Assembly (NCBI RefSeq): GCF_033001325.1
Contig: NZ_CP133111.1
Span: 5,627,001 to 5,691,000, forward strand
DNA length: 64,000 nt
Reading direction: 5' to 3'
Source of the DNA: Rhodopseudomonas sp. BAL398
GTDB lineage: Bacteria > Pseudomonadota > Alphaproteobacteria > Rhizobiales > Xanthobacteraceae
How positions within the stretch are numbered: position 1 is the stretch's first letter; every line of letters starts with the position of its first letter. A program made the position numbers and the translations under genes. The notes under the pieces were generated by a model, which did no database searches, was not told where the DNA came from, and worked only from the letters and a program-made list of their open reading frames with translations. Positions 9,756-18,473 of this stretch are shown here, in pieces.

Positions 9756-9825
9756 TGCTCGTTCACTCCGGCCGGCGGCGGGAATCGGTCCGACCGCCGG
9801 TGATTTGAGACGGATGGTAATTTTG

Positions 9826-9869
9826 TTGACAGGCAATTCAACTGCCCTCATGATTGAGACCAATTGGTC
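9826..9869 (+). promoter_or_regulatory. Candidate promoter with TetR operator for the first hydroxylase operon
   Basis: TTGACA at 9826-9831, a 17-base spacer and CATGAT at 9849-9854 make a sigma70-like promoter pointing right. Just downstream, at 9858-9869, lies the perfect palindrome GACCAATTGGTC, where a bound repressor would block the transcription start. The regulator assignment is inference from the divergent tetR gene. Confidence 0.55.
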
Positions 9870-9890
9870 ACAAAAGTTGACCGGCACATC

Positions 9891-9896
9891 GGGAGG
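9891..9896 (+). promoter_or_regulatory. Shine-Dalgarno site supporting a CTG start
   Basis: GGGAGG ends five bases before the CTG at 9902. No ATG, GTG or TTG occurs in frame between the upstream stop (9878-9880) and GTG 9953, and the homologous N-terminus begins exactly at this CTG. Confidence 0.55.
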
Positions 9897-9901
9897 CGGC
9901 G

Positions 9902-10765
9902 CTGAAGGCAAGCGGCTTCGCATATTTACCCGCGCGATCGATCGGCGACGCGGTGGCGGCGTTTCGCAACTGCGAGGGCGAGGCGCGCTATCTCGCCGGC
10001 GGGCAGAGCCTGCTGGCGGCGATGAATCTGCGGCTGCTCGCGCCCGACCTGCTAATCGACATTTCCCGGATCGACGAACTGCGCGGCATCGAACTGCGTG
10101 GTGACGAAGTGCGAATCGGCGCGCTGACCCGCCACGCCGAACTGCTGACGTCGCCGCTGATCGCCGAACACGTGCCGCTGCTCGCCGCCGCCGCGCCGTG
10201 GGTGGCGCATCCGGCGATCCGCAACAAGGGGACCTTGGGCGGCTCGATCGCCTTCGCCGATCCGGCTTCGGAATTTCCCGCCGTGGCGCTGGCGCTGAAT
10301 GCGACGGTGGAGCTCGACGGCGGCGACGATCGCCGCCGGGTCGCGGCAGAAGACTTCTTTCGGGACCTGTACGAGACCGCGGCCGAGCCGGGCGAGATCG
10401 TCAGCGCCGTGCATTTTCCGGCGGCCGGACCGGATGATCGCTTCGCCTTCGACGAACTGGCGCGCCGGCGCGGCGACTACGCCATCGTCGGCACGGCGAT
10501 TGCCGCGACTTTCGCTGGCGACGTGGTCGAGCGCATCCGCATCGCGCTGTTGTCGGTCGGCGCCACGCCGTTTCTTGCACGTGGTGCGGCCGCGGCGCTG
10601 CAAGGAACGACGCTGGGCGACGACGACATCGCGCGGGCGCAGGCCGCGCTCGCCGGGGAATTGCGGCCGAGCGAGGACGTGCATGTCTCGTCGGAGACCC
10701 GACTGCATCTCGCTTCGGTGCTGCTGAAGCGGCAGTTGAAAAAGCTGCGGGAGGGCGGCCGATGA
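9902..10765 (+). CDS. Molybdenum hydroxylase FAD-binding subunit (CoxM/CutM family)
   Basis: Medium subunit of a xanthine-dehydrogenase-family hydroxylase. It carries FAD and passes electrons from the Fe-S subunit to an acceptor. FAD-binding signatures are AGGQSLLAAMNLRL and TLGGSIAFADPASEFP. From GTG 9953 the protein would be 270 residues and lack the conserved N-terminal strand. Reading in frame from CTG 9902 gives LKASGFAYLPARSIGDAVAAF, which lines up with MKPAPFDYVRPGTLAEACELL of the paralogue at 28821, and it has an ideal Shine-Dalgarno site. I therefore place the start at CTG 9902 (287 residues). It overlaps the Fe-S subunit gene by 4 bases. Confidence 0.8.
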   Translation: MKASGFAYLPARSIGDAVAAFRNCEGEARYLAGGQSLLAAMNLRLLAPDLLIDISRIDELRGIELRGDEVRIGALTRHAELLTSPLIAEHVPLLAAAAPWVAHPAIRNKGTLGGSIAFADPASEFPAVALALNATVELDGGDDRRRVAAEDFFRDLYETAAEPGEIVSAVHFPAAGPDDRFAFDELARRRGDYAIVGTAIAATFAGDVVERIRIALLSVGATPFLARGAAAALQGTTLGDDDIARAQAALAGELRPSEDVHVSSETRLHLASVLLKRQLKKLREGGR

Positions 10766-11271
10766 GCGCTGTCGCGATCTCGCTCACCGTCAACGGCGAG
10801 GCGATCGCCGCGCTGGTCGAGCCGCGGTTGTCGTTGGTGGACTTCCTGCGGCATCAGTTGCGGCTCACCGGCACCCATGTCGGCTGCGAGATGGGTGCGT
10901 GCGGGGCGTGCCTGGTGCTGCTGGACGGGCGCGCGGTGCACGGCTGTCTCAGCCTTGCGGTACAGGCCGACGGCGCCGCCATCGTCACCGTCGAGGGACT
11001 GTCGGAGGGGGGCGCGATTGCCGACCTGCAGGCGGCGTTTCACCGCCGCAACGCACTGCAATGCGGCTTCTGCACGCCGGGCATGCTGATCACCGCGCAG
11101 GAATTGCTGCAGCACAACGCTGATCCGTCGCGCGAGCAGATTCGCGACGCGCTGTCGGGAAATTATTGCCGCTGCACTGGCTATGAGGCGATCGTCGACG
11201 CGATCGAGACGACGGCGCGAGAGCGCCGCGCCGCCGCGGCGACCGGCAATCTGGTGGAGAGCGAGGCATGA
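10762..11271 (+). CDS. Molybdenum hydroxylase 2Fe-2S subunit (CoxS family)
   Basis: A 169-residue small subunit with two [2Fe-2S] clusters. The plant-type ferredoxin cluster uses C42, C47, C50 and C62 (CEMGACGACLVLLDG...C). The second, helical cluster uses C101, C104, C136 and C138 (CGFCTPG and CRCTGY). It transfers electrons from the Mo site to the FAD subunit. ATGA overlaps on both sides couple it to the FAD and Mo subunits. The order FAD, Fe-S, Mo is the usual coxMSL order. All eight cluster cysteines are present, so the protein should be functional. Confidence 0.95.
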   Translation: MSAVAISLTVNGEAIAALVEPRLSLVDFLRHQLRLTGTHVGCEMGACGACLVLLDGRAVHGCLSLAVQADGAAIVTVEGLSEGGAIADLQAAFHRRNALQCGFCTPGMLITAQELLQHNADPSREQIRDALSGNYCRCTGYEAIVDAIETTARERRAAAATGNLVESEA

Positions 11272-13643
11272 ACGCGCCGCTGTCCCAGGTCGATCGGCCT
11301 AACAGCTACATCGGCAAGAGCCTGCCGCGGCCCAATGCCAAGCGGCTTCTCGCCGGCCGTGGCCGCTTCGTCGACGATATCCAGCTGCCGCGGATGCTGC
11401 ACGCCGTGTTCGTGCGCAGCCCGCATGCCCATGCGGAGATTGTCGCAGTCCATGTCGCGGATGCTCAGTCGATGCCGGGGGCACGGCGTGTCGTGCTCGG
11501 CGACGAGATCGCGACGCTGTGCGAGCCCTGGACCGGGACGCTGCGCCACTTCAAAGGGATGAAGTCGCCGCCGCAAGCGCCGCTGGCCCAGGATCGCGTG
11601 AGTTGGGTCGGACAGCCAGTGGTCGCAATCCTCGCCGACAGCCGCGCGCAGGCGGAGGATGCCGCCGAGCGGGTGACGGTCGACTACCGCGAACTGCCGG
11701 CAGTGGTCGACTACGACGCTGCGCTCGCGCCCGATGCGGTGCTGGTCCACGACGCGCTCGGGGACAACCTCGCCTTCACGGCCACGATCGAGAGCGGCGA
11801 CGCCGATGATGCGTTCAACCGCGCGGACGCCGTCGTCGATGTTGATCTGAGCTTCGGCCGGCATACGCCAGTGACGCTGGAGCCGCGCTCGATCGTCGCC
11901 GATTTCGAGCCGGGCGAGCGATCGCTGACGGTGCATCATTCGACCCAGACGCCCTACCAGTTCCAGGACATCTTCGCGCGCCACTTCAGGCTCGACGAAT
12001 CGCGGGTGCGGGTGATCGCGCCGGACATCGGCGGCTCGTTCGGGATGAAGCTGCACGTCTATCCCGAGGACATGGCGGTGGTCGCGCTCAGCATGCTGGC
12101 GCAGCGGCCGGTGAAATACGTCGCCGACCGCGGCGAGTCGTTCCTCAACGACATCCACCTGCGCGACCACCGGCTGCGTGCCGAACTGGCGTTGGCCGCA
12201 GACGGCCGTTTCCTCGGGATGCGGGTGCGGGACGATACCGCGATCGGCGCCTATTCTGCCTATCCGCGGACCAGCGCGGTCGAGGGCAATCAGGTCGTCC
12301 GGCTGATGGGGGCGCCCTACAGGATCACCGACTATCGCGCCGACCTGCGGGTGATCTTCCAGAACAAGACCCAGACCAGCCAGTATCGCGGTGTCGGCCA
12401 CCCGATCGCCTGTGCGGCCAGCGAACGGCTGGTAGACCTCGCGGCGCAGAAGCTCGGACTCGATCCGTTCGAGATCCGGCGACGCAACTACGTCACCGAC
12501 GACATGTATCCGCACACCACCGCGAGCGGCTACCGCTTCGAGCGGCTGTCGTTCGACGAGTGCCTGACCAAGCTGCACGCATTGATGGACTATCCGGCGC
12601 TGCGCGCCGAGCAGGCGAGGCTGCGCGGGCAGGGCGTCTATCGCGGCATTGGGCTCGCCACCTATGTGGAGATCACCAACCCGTCGCCGGCGTTCTACGG
12701 CGTCGGCGGAGCGCACATCTCGGCGCAGGACGGCTGCGTGTTGAAGCTGACGCCCTCCGGCGAGGTGCAATGCGCGATCAGCGTCACCGAACAGGGGCAG
12801 GGCACCGAGACCGTCATCGGCCAGATCGTCGCCGACGAATTCGGCGTCGATCTCGCGCGCGTCAAAGTGCTGACCGGCGACACCGAGACGACGCCGCACG
12901 GCGGCGCCACCTGGGCTTGCCGCGGCGCCGGCATCGGCGGCGAGACCGCGCTGCAGGCCGCGCGTCTGCTCAAGGCCAATGTGCTGAAGATCGGGGCTGC
13001 GATCCTGCAATCAGCGCCGGAGCAGCTCGCGATTTCGGATGGGCGGCTGATCGATCGCACCAGCGGCGCGGCGCGGATGCCGCTCGGGGAGCTCGCCGCG
13101 CTGGTGTATTTCCGCTCCGACACGCTGCCACCGAACCTCCATGCCGGTCTCACCGTGGCGCATCACTACGCGCCGCAGGGTTATCCGTTCGCTTTCACCA
13201 ACGGCATCCATGCCAGCCTGGTGGAGGTCGATGCCGAGACCGGATTCATCAGGCTGCTGAAGCATTGGGTGGTGGAGGATTGCGGCCGCGTCATCAACCC
13301 GCTGCTGGTCGAGGAGCAGGTCCGCGGCGGCACCGTGCAGGGCATAGGGGCGGCGCTGTTCGAGGAGTGCCTGTACGGCGACGACGGCCAGCTCTTAAAC
13401 GGATCGATGGCCGACTATCTGGTGCCGATGGCCTTTGAGATGCCGGATATCGTCATCGCCCATGTCGAGACCCCGACCAAGGACACCGAACTCGGCGCCA
13501 AGGGCTGCGGCGAGGCGGGTACCTCGGCTGCCTCCGGCGCGGTGCTGAACGCGGTCAACGACGCGCTGGCGCCGCTCGATGCGTCGATTTCGCAAATTCC
13601 GATGACGCCGCAGCGAATGCTGCGGGCGTTGCGGCTGGTTTGA
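11268..13643 (+). CDS. Molybdenum hydroxylase Mo-cofactor-binding subunit (CoxL/xanthine dehydrogenase family)
   Basis: A 791-residue large subunit. The aldehyde-oxidase hammerhead domain comes first (GKSLPRPNAKRLLAGRGRFVDDIQLP), then the Mo-cytosine-dinucleotide or Mo-pterin binding domains (APDIGGSFGMK). The active-site glutamate is E749 in KGCGEAG. The loop corresponding to the CO dehydrogenase active-site Cys loop reads YRGVGHP (from about residue 373), so the Cys of form I CO dehydrogenase is absent and hydroxylation of an aromatic, heterocyclic or aldehyde substrate is more likely. It is followed directly by a HAAT-type importer, which may import the substrate. The long antisense frame over this gene is a high-GC shadow. 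Confidence 0.93.
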   Translation: MNAPLSQVDRPNSYIGKSLPRPNAKRLLAGRGRFVDDIQLPRMLHAVFVRSPHAHAEIVAVHVADAQSMPGARRVVLGDEIATLCEPWTGTLRHFKGMKSPPQAPLAQDRVSWVGQPVVAILADSRAQAEDAAERVTVDYRELPAVVDYDAALAPDAVLVHDALGDNLAFTATIESGDADDAFNRADAVVDVDLSFGRHTPVTLEPRSIVADFEPGERSLTVHHSTQTPYQFQDIFARHFRLDESRVRVIAPDIGGSFGMKLHVYPEDMAVVALSMLAQRPVKYVADRGESFLNDIHLRDHRLRAELALAADGRFLGMRVRDDTAIGAYSAYPRTSAVEGNQVVRLMGAPYRITDYRADLRVIFQNKTQTSQYRGVGHPIACAASERLVDLAAQKLGLDPFEIRRRNYVTDDMYPHTTASGYRFERLSFDECLTKLHALMDYPALRAEQARLRGQGVYRGIGLATYVEITNPSPAFYGVGGAHISAQDGCVLKLTPSGEVQCAISVTEQGQGTETVIGQIVADEFGVDLARVKVLTGDTETTPHGGATWACRGAGIGGETALQAARLLKANVLKIGAAILQSAPEQLAISDGRLIDRTSGAARMPLGELAALVYFRSDTLPPNLHAGLTVAHHYAPQGYPFAFTNGIHASLVEVDAETGFIRLLKHWVVEDCGRVINPLLVEEQVRGGTVQGIGAALFEECLYGDDGQLLNGSMADYLVPMAFEMPDIVIAHVETPTKDTELGAKGCGEAGTSAASGAVLNAVNDALAPLDASISQIPMTPQRMLRALRLV

Positions 13644-13684
13644 ACTGCGACGACCAACGACAACAATCGAACGGGAGAGAGAGC

Positions 13685-14929
13685 ATGACAGATATGCTGA
13701 AGCACGGCCTTTCACGTCGAACTCTGATCAAGGGCACGGCCTCGGCCGCAGCGCTGAGCCTGCTGGCGTCGCCGCGGATCGTCCGCGCCGACGAGGGCAC
13801 CATCAAGATCGGCTTTCCGGTGCCGATCACCGGGCCGTTCGGCGCCGAGGCCAAGGACCAGGTCAAGAGCGCCGAGCTGGCGATCAAGCAGTTCAACGCC
13901 GAAGGCGGGCTGGGCGGCCGCATGGCCGAGCTTTTGGTACGCGACGACAAGCTCAACCCGGGCGAAGCCGCGACCCGCACGCTGGAGCTGATCGAGAAGG
14001 ACAAGGCCAACTTCATCGTCGGCTCGCTGTCCAGCGCGGTGCAGCTCTCCGTCAACGAAGTCACCCGCGCCCGCGGTGTGATCTACGTCTCGATCAGCCA
14101 GTCCGACACCATCAATGAAGCCAAGGATTTCTCCCGCTTCACCTTCCACGAGGCGATGAACCCGCAGATGACCGCGGGCGCGGTCGCGCGCTACGCCTTC
14201 AAGAAGGGCCAGAAGGTCGCGTACCTGACCGCCGACTACGCTTACGGCCACGAGATGGTGGCGGCGTTCAAGCGCACCGCCCCGGCCGGAGTCGAAACCG
14301 TCGGCGAGGTGCTGCATCCGCTCGGCGCGCCGGATTATTCGGCGTTCATGCCGCGGCTGCTGTCGATGAAGGCCGACGTGCTGTGCATCTGCAATTTCGG
14401 CCGCGATCAAGCCAACGCGATCAAGCAGGCGGTCGATTTCGGCCTCAAGGCGCAATCCAGGATCGTGGTTCCGGTGCTGCTCTACAAGCAGCGGCTCGCC
14501 AGCAGCCCCGACGTGTTCGAGGGCGTGGTCGGCGCGGCGAACTATTACTGGGGCATCGAGGACACCACTCCGTCGGCCAAGGCGTTCAATGACGCCTATC
14601 GGGCGGCGAATGGCGGCGCGGTGCCGACCGACTACGGCGCCTACGGCTACACCGGCATCCGCTCGCTGCTGATGGCGGTGAAGGCGGCCGGCAGCACCGA
14701 CACCGACAAGGTGATCGCGGCGATGGAAAACCTCAAATACGATGTCGCCAAGGGACCGCAGAGCTACCGCAAGTGCGACCACCAATCGGTGCAGCAGGTG
14801 TTCGTGCTGGAATCCAAGAAAAAGTCGGAAATGAAGAACGCCGACGACCTGTTCAAGGTGGTGAACACCGAGCCCGCCGACCCGGCGACGCTGCGGTCTT
14901 GCGAAGAACTCGGTCACAAGCCTTCGTAA
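13685..14929 (+). CDS. ABC transporter substrate-binding protein (HAAT/LivK type)
   Basis: A 414-residue periplasmic protein. ATG 13685 follows GGGAGAG; the frame opens 45 bases earlier without a ribosome site. The N-terminus SRRTLIKGTASAAAL is a twin-arginine-like signal that ends around VRADE. The Peripla_BP_6 fold begins TIKIGFPVPITGPFGAEA, with FNAEGGLGGR and YGAYGYTGIRSLLMAVKAAG later. It binds a small organic ligand for the LivHMGF-type importer that follows. The 41-base distance from the Mo subunit suggests one transcript with the hydroxylase. Confidence 0.92.
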   Translation: MTDMLKHGLSRRTLIKGTASAAALSLLASPRIVRADEGTIKIGFPVPITGPFGAEAKDQVKSAELAIKQFNAEGGLGGRMAELLVRDDKLNPGEAATRTLELIEKDKANFIVGSLSSAVQLSVNEVTRARGVIYVSISQSDTINEAKDFSRFTFHEAMNPQMTAGAVARYAFKKGQKVAYLTADYAYGHEMVAAFKRTAPAGVETVGEVLHPLGAPDYSAFMPRLLSMKADVLCICNFGRDQANAIKQAVDFGLKAQSRIVVPVLLYKQRLASSPDVFEGVVGAANYYWGIEDTTPSAKAFNDAYRAANGGAVPTDYGAYGYTGIRSLLMAVKAAGSTDTDKVIAAMENLKYDVAKGPQSYRKCDHQSVQQVFVLESKKKSEMKNADDLFKVVNTEPADPATLRSCEELGHKPS

Positions 14930-14957
14930 GTCAGTGAATTGAGACTATCCAAGCCGT

Positions 14958-15036
14958 CGTTGTGAGGAGGCGAAACCCACGAAGCAATCCAGCTCGGCGC
15001 TCGATGCCGGATTACTTCGCTTCGCTCGCAATGACG
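14958..15036. repeat. Dispersed intergenic hairpin repeat (REP-like)
   Basis: Imperfect inverted repeat: CGAAGCAATCCAG at 14980-14992 pairs with CCGGATTACTTCG at 15007-15019 (11 of 13), flanked by GAGGAGGCGAAAC and TTCGCTCGCAATGACG. Sequences with this GAAGCAATCC...CTTCGCTCGCAATGAC pattern recur between genes in Rhodopseudomonas and Bradyrhizobium genomes. It sits between the binding-protein gene and the permease genes, where it could stabilise the abundant 5' part of the mRNA (inference). Confidence 0.6.
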
Positions 15037-15059
15037 TAGTTGTCACCGCCGGAGAGACC

Positions 15060-15935
15060 ATGGATCTTCAACTCGTTTCGATGCAGCTGTTCTCCGGCGT
15101 CGCGCTCGGCGCGTTGCTGATCATGCTCGCGCTCGGCCTGTCGATCATCTTCGGCATTCTCGGCGTGGTGAATTTCGCGCATGGCAGCTTCTTCATGGTC
15201 GGCGCCTATGCCGGGGTGTTCTTCCTCGCCTACACCGGGAATTTCTGGTGGGCGCTGCTGCTGGCGCCGCTGGCCGTCGGTCTGCTCGGGCTCGGCGTCG
15301 AGCGGATCCTGATCCGGCCGTTGTACGGCCGGCCGCCCGATGATCCGATTTTGCTCACCTTCGGCCTCAGCTACATCCTGGTCGAAGCCGTGCGGATCCT
15401 GTTCGGCACCGACGGCATTCCGTTTGACACACCGGCAGCGCTGCGCGGCGTCACCAATATCGGGATCGGCTACTTCCCGACCTACCGGCTGTTCGTGATC
15501 GCGCTGGTCGCGGCGATCCTGGTCGTGCTGTGGCTGGTGCTGGAGAAGACCAAGATCGGCTTGATCGTGCGCGCCGGGGCGCGCGATCCGCAGATCATGC
15601 GGGTGCTGGGCGTCGATATCCAGAAATTGTGGCTGGTGGTATTCGGCGTCGGCATTGGGCTCGCCGCGCTGGGCGGCGTGCTCGCGGCGCCGATGCGCAC
15701 CGTCAATCCTGAGATGGGCAATTTCGTGCTGTCGGAAGCGTTCGTCGTCACCGTGATTGGCGGCATGGGCTCACTGCTCGGTTCGGTGGTGGCGGGCCTT
15801 CTGGTCGGCATCGTCGTCAACATGACCTCTCTGGTCGCGCCCGAGATGGCGACGATCGCGATGTTCGCCTTCATGGCGCTGGTGTTGCTGGTGCGGCCGC
15901 AGGGGCTGTTCGGCAAGCCCGGCTTCGGGGGTTGA
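15060..15935 (+). CDS. HAAT ABC transporter permease (LivH type)
   Basis: A 291-residue integral membrane protein with about eight hydrophobic segments. It carries the LivH family signatures LGLSIIFGILGVVNFAHG near the N-terminus, the EAA-like loop GLIVRAGARDPQIMRVLGVD, and VIGGMGSLLGSVVAGL near the end. It forms half of the inner-membrane channel with the LivM-type protein encoded 3 bases downstream. Nothing in the protein fixes the ligand; the neighbouring hydroxylase suggests an aromatic or heterocyclic acid. Confidence 0.93.
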   Translation: MDLQLVSMQLFSGVALGALLIMLALGLSIIFGILGVVNFAHGSFFMVGAYAGVFFLAYTGNFWWALLLAPLAVGLLGLGVERILIRPLYGRPPDDPILLTFGLSYILVEAVRILFGTDGIPFDTPAALRGVTNIGIGYFPTYRLFVIALVAAILVVLWLVLEKTKIGLIVRAGARDPQIMRVLGVDIQKLWLVVFGVGIGLAALGGVLAAPMRTVNPEMGNFVLSEAFVVTVIGGMGSLLGSVVAGLLVGIVVNMTSLVAPEMATIAMFAFMALVLLVRPQGLFGKPGFGG

Positions 15936-15938
15936 GCG

Positions 15939-16949
15939 ATGCCGATGCTGGCAACCAAGCCGCTCGCCGAGCCGCTCGAACCAGCGCAAGCGGCTGTACC
16001 GCGGACACCACGGCTCGGCCGTTGGCGGGTGCCGCTGTCGATCGCGGTGCTATGCGCACTGCCGTGGCTGTTGCCGTCGCAGGCGCTGGCGGTGAACGTA
16101 CTGATCTATGGCCTGTACGCAATGGGCTACAATCTGCTGTTCGGCTACACCGGGTTGCTGTCGTTCGGCCACGCCGCGCTGTTCGGCACCGGAGCCTATG
16201 TCACCGGCATCGCGATCGGCCAGTTCGATGCCGATTGGCTGGTCGGGATGGCGCTCGGGGTGATTGCCGCCGGCCTGATGGCTGCGATGATCGGCGTATT
16301 GTCGACCCGCACCCGCGGGATCTATTTCGCGATGGTGACGCTGGCGTTGTCGCAACTGGTGTACCACGTCGCGCTGCAGGCCTCGTCCTGGACCGGAGGC
16401 GAAAACGGCCTGCGCGGCTTCACGGTATCACGGGTCGGGTTCGGTCCGTTCAGCGCTGACTTCCTCGATCCGGTCAACAAGTATTATGTCGTGCTGACCT
16501 TCGTCGCGCTGGCGATGTGGGCGCTGTCGCGGATTCTGGCGTCGCCGTTCGGCGGCGTGATCGAGGCGATCCGCGAGAACGAGACCCGCGCCAAGGCGTG
16601 CGGTTACGACGTCGTCCGGACCCGGTTGTTGGCCTTCGTGCTGTCCGGACTGTTCTGCGGTCTCGCCGGCGCGCTGTCTGCGCTGCATTTGTCGATCGTG
16701 CCGCTCGACAGCCTCGGCTACGCGATGTCTGGGCAGGCGGTGATGATGACGATGTTGGGCGGGGTCGGCACCTTCTTCGGGCCGTTCGTCGGTGCGCTGG
16801 CGTTTCTGGTGATGGAGGACGTGCTGTCGCTGTGGACCTCGCACTGGCAATTGTTTCTCGGCGCGATCTTCGTCGCGCTGGTGCTGTACATGCCGAAGGG
16901 GATCTGGGGCACCGGGCTGCTCTGGGTGCAACGCTGGAGGGCGCGATGA
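15939..16949 (+). CDS. HAAT ABC transporter permease (LivM type)
   Basis: A 336-residue membrane protein. The LivM signatures are NLLFGYTGLLSFGHAALFGTGAY and the cytoplasmic loop VIEAIRENETRAKACGYDVVRTRLLAFVLSG, which contacts the ATPase. It pairs with the preceding LivH-type permease. The start codon at 15939 has only a weak ribosome site, consistent with coupling to the upstream stop. The stop overlaps the ATG of the LivG-type gene. The C-terminus (MPKGIWGTGLLWVQRW) is typical for the family. Confidence 0.93.
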   Translation: MPMLATKPLAEPLEPAQAAVPRTPRLGRWRVPLSIAVLCALPWLLPSQALAVNVLIYGLYAMGYNLLFGYTGLLSFGHAALFGTGAYVTGIAIGQFDADWLVGMALGVIAAGLMAAMIGVLSTRTRGIYFAMVTLALSQLVYHVALQASSWTGGENGLRGFTVSRVGFGPFSADFLDPVNKYYVVLTFVALAMWALSRILASPFGGVIEAIRENETRAKACGYDVVRTRLLAFVLSGLFCGLAGALSALHLSIVPLDSLGYAMSGQAVMMTMLGGVGTFFGPFVGALAFLVMEDVLSLWTSHWQLFLGAIFVALVLYMPKGIWGTGLLWVQRWRAR

Positions 16950-17701
16950 GCGGCGATCCGCTGGAGATCGACGATCTAGGCCGCTCGTTCGGTGGCTTCG
17001 TCGCGCTGAAGGGCATCACCGCCAGCTTCGGCGGCGACCGGGTCACCGCGATCATCGGGCCGAACGGGGCGGGCAAGAGCACGCTGTTCAACATCCTGTC
17101 CGGCGCGCTGAAGCCGTCGACCGGAACGATGCGGTTTCGCGGCCAGGATCTGTCGCGGCTGCCGCAGCACCGCTTCGTGCATCTCGGCATCGCCCGCTCG
17201 TATCAGATCACCAGCATCTTCCCGCAGCTCACCGCGCACGAGAACGTCCGGATCGGCGCGCAGGCGTTCGCCTCGCGCTACAACGTGTGGACGCCGCGCG
17301 CCTCGTACCATGACGTCTCCGAGCGCGCCGAGCAGGCGCTGGCCGATGTCGGCCTGTCCGCCGGCCGTAACCGCATCGCCTCGACGCTGGCGCATGGCGA
17401 ACAGCGCGCGCTCGAGATCGCGATCGCCCTGGTGGCCGATCCAAGGCTGCTGCTGCTCGACGAGCCGACTGCCGGCATGGGGCCGGAGGAGACCAAGGCG
17501 ATGGTCGCGCTGATCGAGCGGCTCGCGGCGGACCGGACCATCCTGTTGGTCGAGCACAAGATGAAGATGGTGCTCGGATTGTGCGATCGCATTCTGGTGC
17601 TGCATCACGGCCGGCTGATCGCAGACGGCTCGCCGGCCGAAATTCAGGGCGACGCCAATGTACGCAGCGTCTATCTCGGACAGAGCCTCGGCTATGCTTG
17701 A
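16946..17701 (+). CDS. HAAT ABC transporter ATP-binding protein (LivG type)
   Basis: A 251-residue ATPase beginning MSGDPLEIDDLGRSFGG. Walker A is GPNGAGKST, the Q-loop region is ARSYQITSIFPQLTAHENV, and Walker B is LLLLDEPTAGMGPEE. The signature motif is LAHGEQRALEIA, with G in place of the usual SGG pair as in many LivG proteins. The switch His is in VEHKMKMV. A longer frame beginning inside the permease gene is rejected because the ATGA overlap start matches the family N-terminus. Confidence 0.93.
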   Translation: MSGDPLEIDDLGRSFGGFVALKGITASFGGDRVTAIIGPNGAGKSTLFNILSGALKPSTGTMRFRGQDLSRLPQHRFVHLGIARSYQITSIFPQLTAHENVRIGAQAFASRYNVWTPRASYHDVSERAEQALADVGLSAGRNRIASTLAHGEQRALEIAIALVADPRLLLLDEPTAGMGPEETKAMVALIERLAADRTILLVEHKMKMVLGLCDRILVLHHGRLIADGSPAEIQGDANVRSVYLGQSLGYA

Positions 17702-18398
17702 ACTGCGCGACCTCAACGCCTGGTACGGCCCCAGCCACGTCGTCCACGGCGTGAGCTTCGATGTGCGCGCCGGCGAGGTACTGGCGCTGATAGGCCGCAA
17801 CGGCGCCGGCAAGACCACCACGATCAAATCGGTGATGGGGCTGATCGACAAGGTCGCAGGATGGGTGCGTTTCGATGGGCAGGAATTGCTGATGCTGCCG
17901 GCGCACGCCCGGTTCCGGCTCGGGCTCGCCTATGTGCCGGAAGACCGCCGCATCGTGCCCGACCTGACGGTGCGGGAGAATCTCCGGCTCGGTCTGCTGC
18001 AGGCCGATCCCGGGATCAAGGAGGCGCAGGCGATCGACGGCATCGCCGAGACCTTCCCGCGGCTGAAGGAGCGGCTCGGCCAGACTGCGGTGACGATGTC
18101 CGGCGGCGAGCAGCAGATGCTCGCGATCGCGCGGGCGATGATCGCGCGGCCGAAGATGATCCTGCTCGACGAGCCGTCCGAGGGCATCATGCCGGTGCTG
18201 GTCGAGGAGATGGGCCGGCTGTTCCGGTCGTTGCGTGACCAGGGCACCACGCTGTTGCTGGTGGAGCAGAACGTCGAATGGGCGCTCAACATAGCCGACC
18301 GCGCGGTGATCATCGACCAGGGCGAGATCGTGTTCGAGGGCGATGCGCAAGCGCTCGCGAACGATCGCGAGATTCAGGAACGCTACTGCGCTGTGTGA
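17694..18398 (+). CDS. HAAT ABC transporter ATP-binding protein (LivF type)
   Basis: A 234-residue ATPase starting MLELRDLNAWYG, overlapping livG by 8 bases. Walker A is GRNGAGKTT, the signature is MSGGEQQMLAIARA, Walker B is MILLDEPSEGIMP, and the H-loop is VEQNVEWAL. The YVPEDRRIVPDLTVRENL segment is typical of LivF. It is the last gene of the rightward hydroxylase-transport unit, and a leftward ligase gene converges on it 75 bases later. Confidence 0.93.
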   Translation: MLELRDLNAWYGPSHVVHGVSFDVRAGEVLALIGRNGAGKTTTIKSVMGLIDKVAGWVRFDGQELLMLPAHARFRLGLAYVPEDRRIVPDLTVRENLRLGLLQADPGIKEAQAIDGIAETFPRLKERLGQTAVTMSGGEQQMLAIARAMIARPKMILLDEPSEGIMPVLVEEMGRLFRSLRDQGTTLLLVEQNVEWALNIADRAVIIDQGEIVFEGDAQALANDREIQERYCAV

Positions 18399-18473
18399 CC
18401 ACTGCTCGTCAATTGCGCGCCGACTGTAGCTGCGCGCTGATGACAATCGTGGCGGCGGCACGGCCGGCCGAAC

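Noticed and set aside
11181-13010. 609-codon open frame antisense to the Mo subunit gene
   Set aside because: Its sequence is rich in Arg, Gly, Asp and His without any family motif, and it lies fully over a well-conserved gene. Long antisense frames are expected in high-GC DNA.
11268-13643. Carbon monoxide dehydrogenase as function of the coxMSL-like cluster
   Set aside because: The active-site Cys loop of form I CO dehydrogenase is absent and no coxDEF maturation genes are present in the window.
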